A model generated the notes under the pieces. It did no database searches, was not told where the DNA came from, and worked only from the letters and a program-made list of their open reading frames with translations. From positions 1-32,101 of the forward strand of contig JAEUQG010000592.1 of NCBI GenBank assembly GCA_016789755.1: a DNA stretch of 32,101 nt, read 5' to 3'. A program made the position numbers and the translations under genes. Below are positions 32,084 to 32,101 of the stretch, piece by piece; positions within the stretch are counted from its first letter, which is position 1, and each line of letters starts with the position of its first letter. This DNA comes from Bryobacterales bacterium (lineage in GTDB: Bacteria > Acidobacteriota > Terriglobia > Bryobacterales > Bryobacteraceae).

Positions 32084-32101
32084 ATGTTCCAGCTACTGAC
32101 C
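32084..32101 (+). CDS. Possible start of a further gene (cut by window edge)
   Basis: An ATG at 32084 opens MFQLLT and runs off the window. It follows nth by 19 bases and has a -10-like TACAAT upstream. Only six codons are visible, so neither product nor reality of the gene can be judged from this window. Confidence 0.35.

Overview
The window is a dense, GC-rich (C-heavy) stretch of bacterial chromosome with 26 complete protein genes and two partial genes at the edges. The gene content suggests an acidobacterium, most likely of the Bryobacter/Solibacter/Paludibaculum type. It holds two very large Oar-like TonB-dependent receptors with an N-terminal carboxypeptidase-regulatory domain, Tat-exported DUF1501, sulfatase and Gfo/Idh/MocA proteins, and a TMTC-like membrane/TPR protein. 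This placement is an inference from content, not from a marker gene. No rRNA, tRNA, CRISPR array, integrase or transposase was seen. No gap without a gene exceeds 300 bases; the longest is 23692-23919.

Layout. 1-3425 (+): the tail of a PQQ-propeller protein, a DUF1501 protein, a P-loop kinase, an ECF sigma factor and its zinc-finger anti-sigma factor, the last fused to a degenerate HNH-like domain. 3434-8339: a divergent pair, TonB receptor (-) and sulfatase (+), sharing a 37-bp control region. 8340-12896: a TPR-SUKH protein (-), a Gfo/Idh/MocA oxidoreductase (+) and a NicO-type metal exporter (-). 12935-17443 (+): a tightly overlapping operon of an RpiB-like isomerase and a DeoC aldolase, both with extensions I associate with bacterial-microcompartment loci, then a GAF-GAF-SpoIIE phosphatase and diaminopimelate decarboxylase. 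17523-20999 (+): the second TonB receptor.

21038-23691 (-): a sigma-54 activator with a Cys-rich PAS domain, leading an operon with an acyl-CoA thioesterase and a bestrophin-like channel. Divergent from it at 23920-25643 (+) are a tandem universal-stress protein and a fumarylacetoacetate-hydrolase-family protein; their upstream region carries a sigma-54-like -24/-12 element and nested inverted repeats. 25624-28701 (-): a NadD-like nucleotidyltransferase, a large secreted protein and a YkgJ-type Cys-cluster protein. 28724-29398 (+): a zinc-ribbon membrane protein. 29325-31372 (-): a TMTC-like protein and an SRPBCC protein. 31372-32064 (+): endonuclease III, followed by the start of another gene.

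Two window-wide patterns stand out. The + strand is C-rich and G-poor under genes of both orientations, as expected of replication-strand skew, and this reverses in two short patches at gene junctions. Several genes have a -10-like hexamer only 6-10 bases before the start codon, suggesting near-leaderless transcripts. The best candidates for new biology are the anti-sigma/HNH-like fusion, the microcompartment-type RpiB-DeoC pair without shell genes, the sigma-54 activator/USP control region with its structured repeat, and a fragment of the same repeat inside the TPR-SUKH gene.
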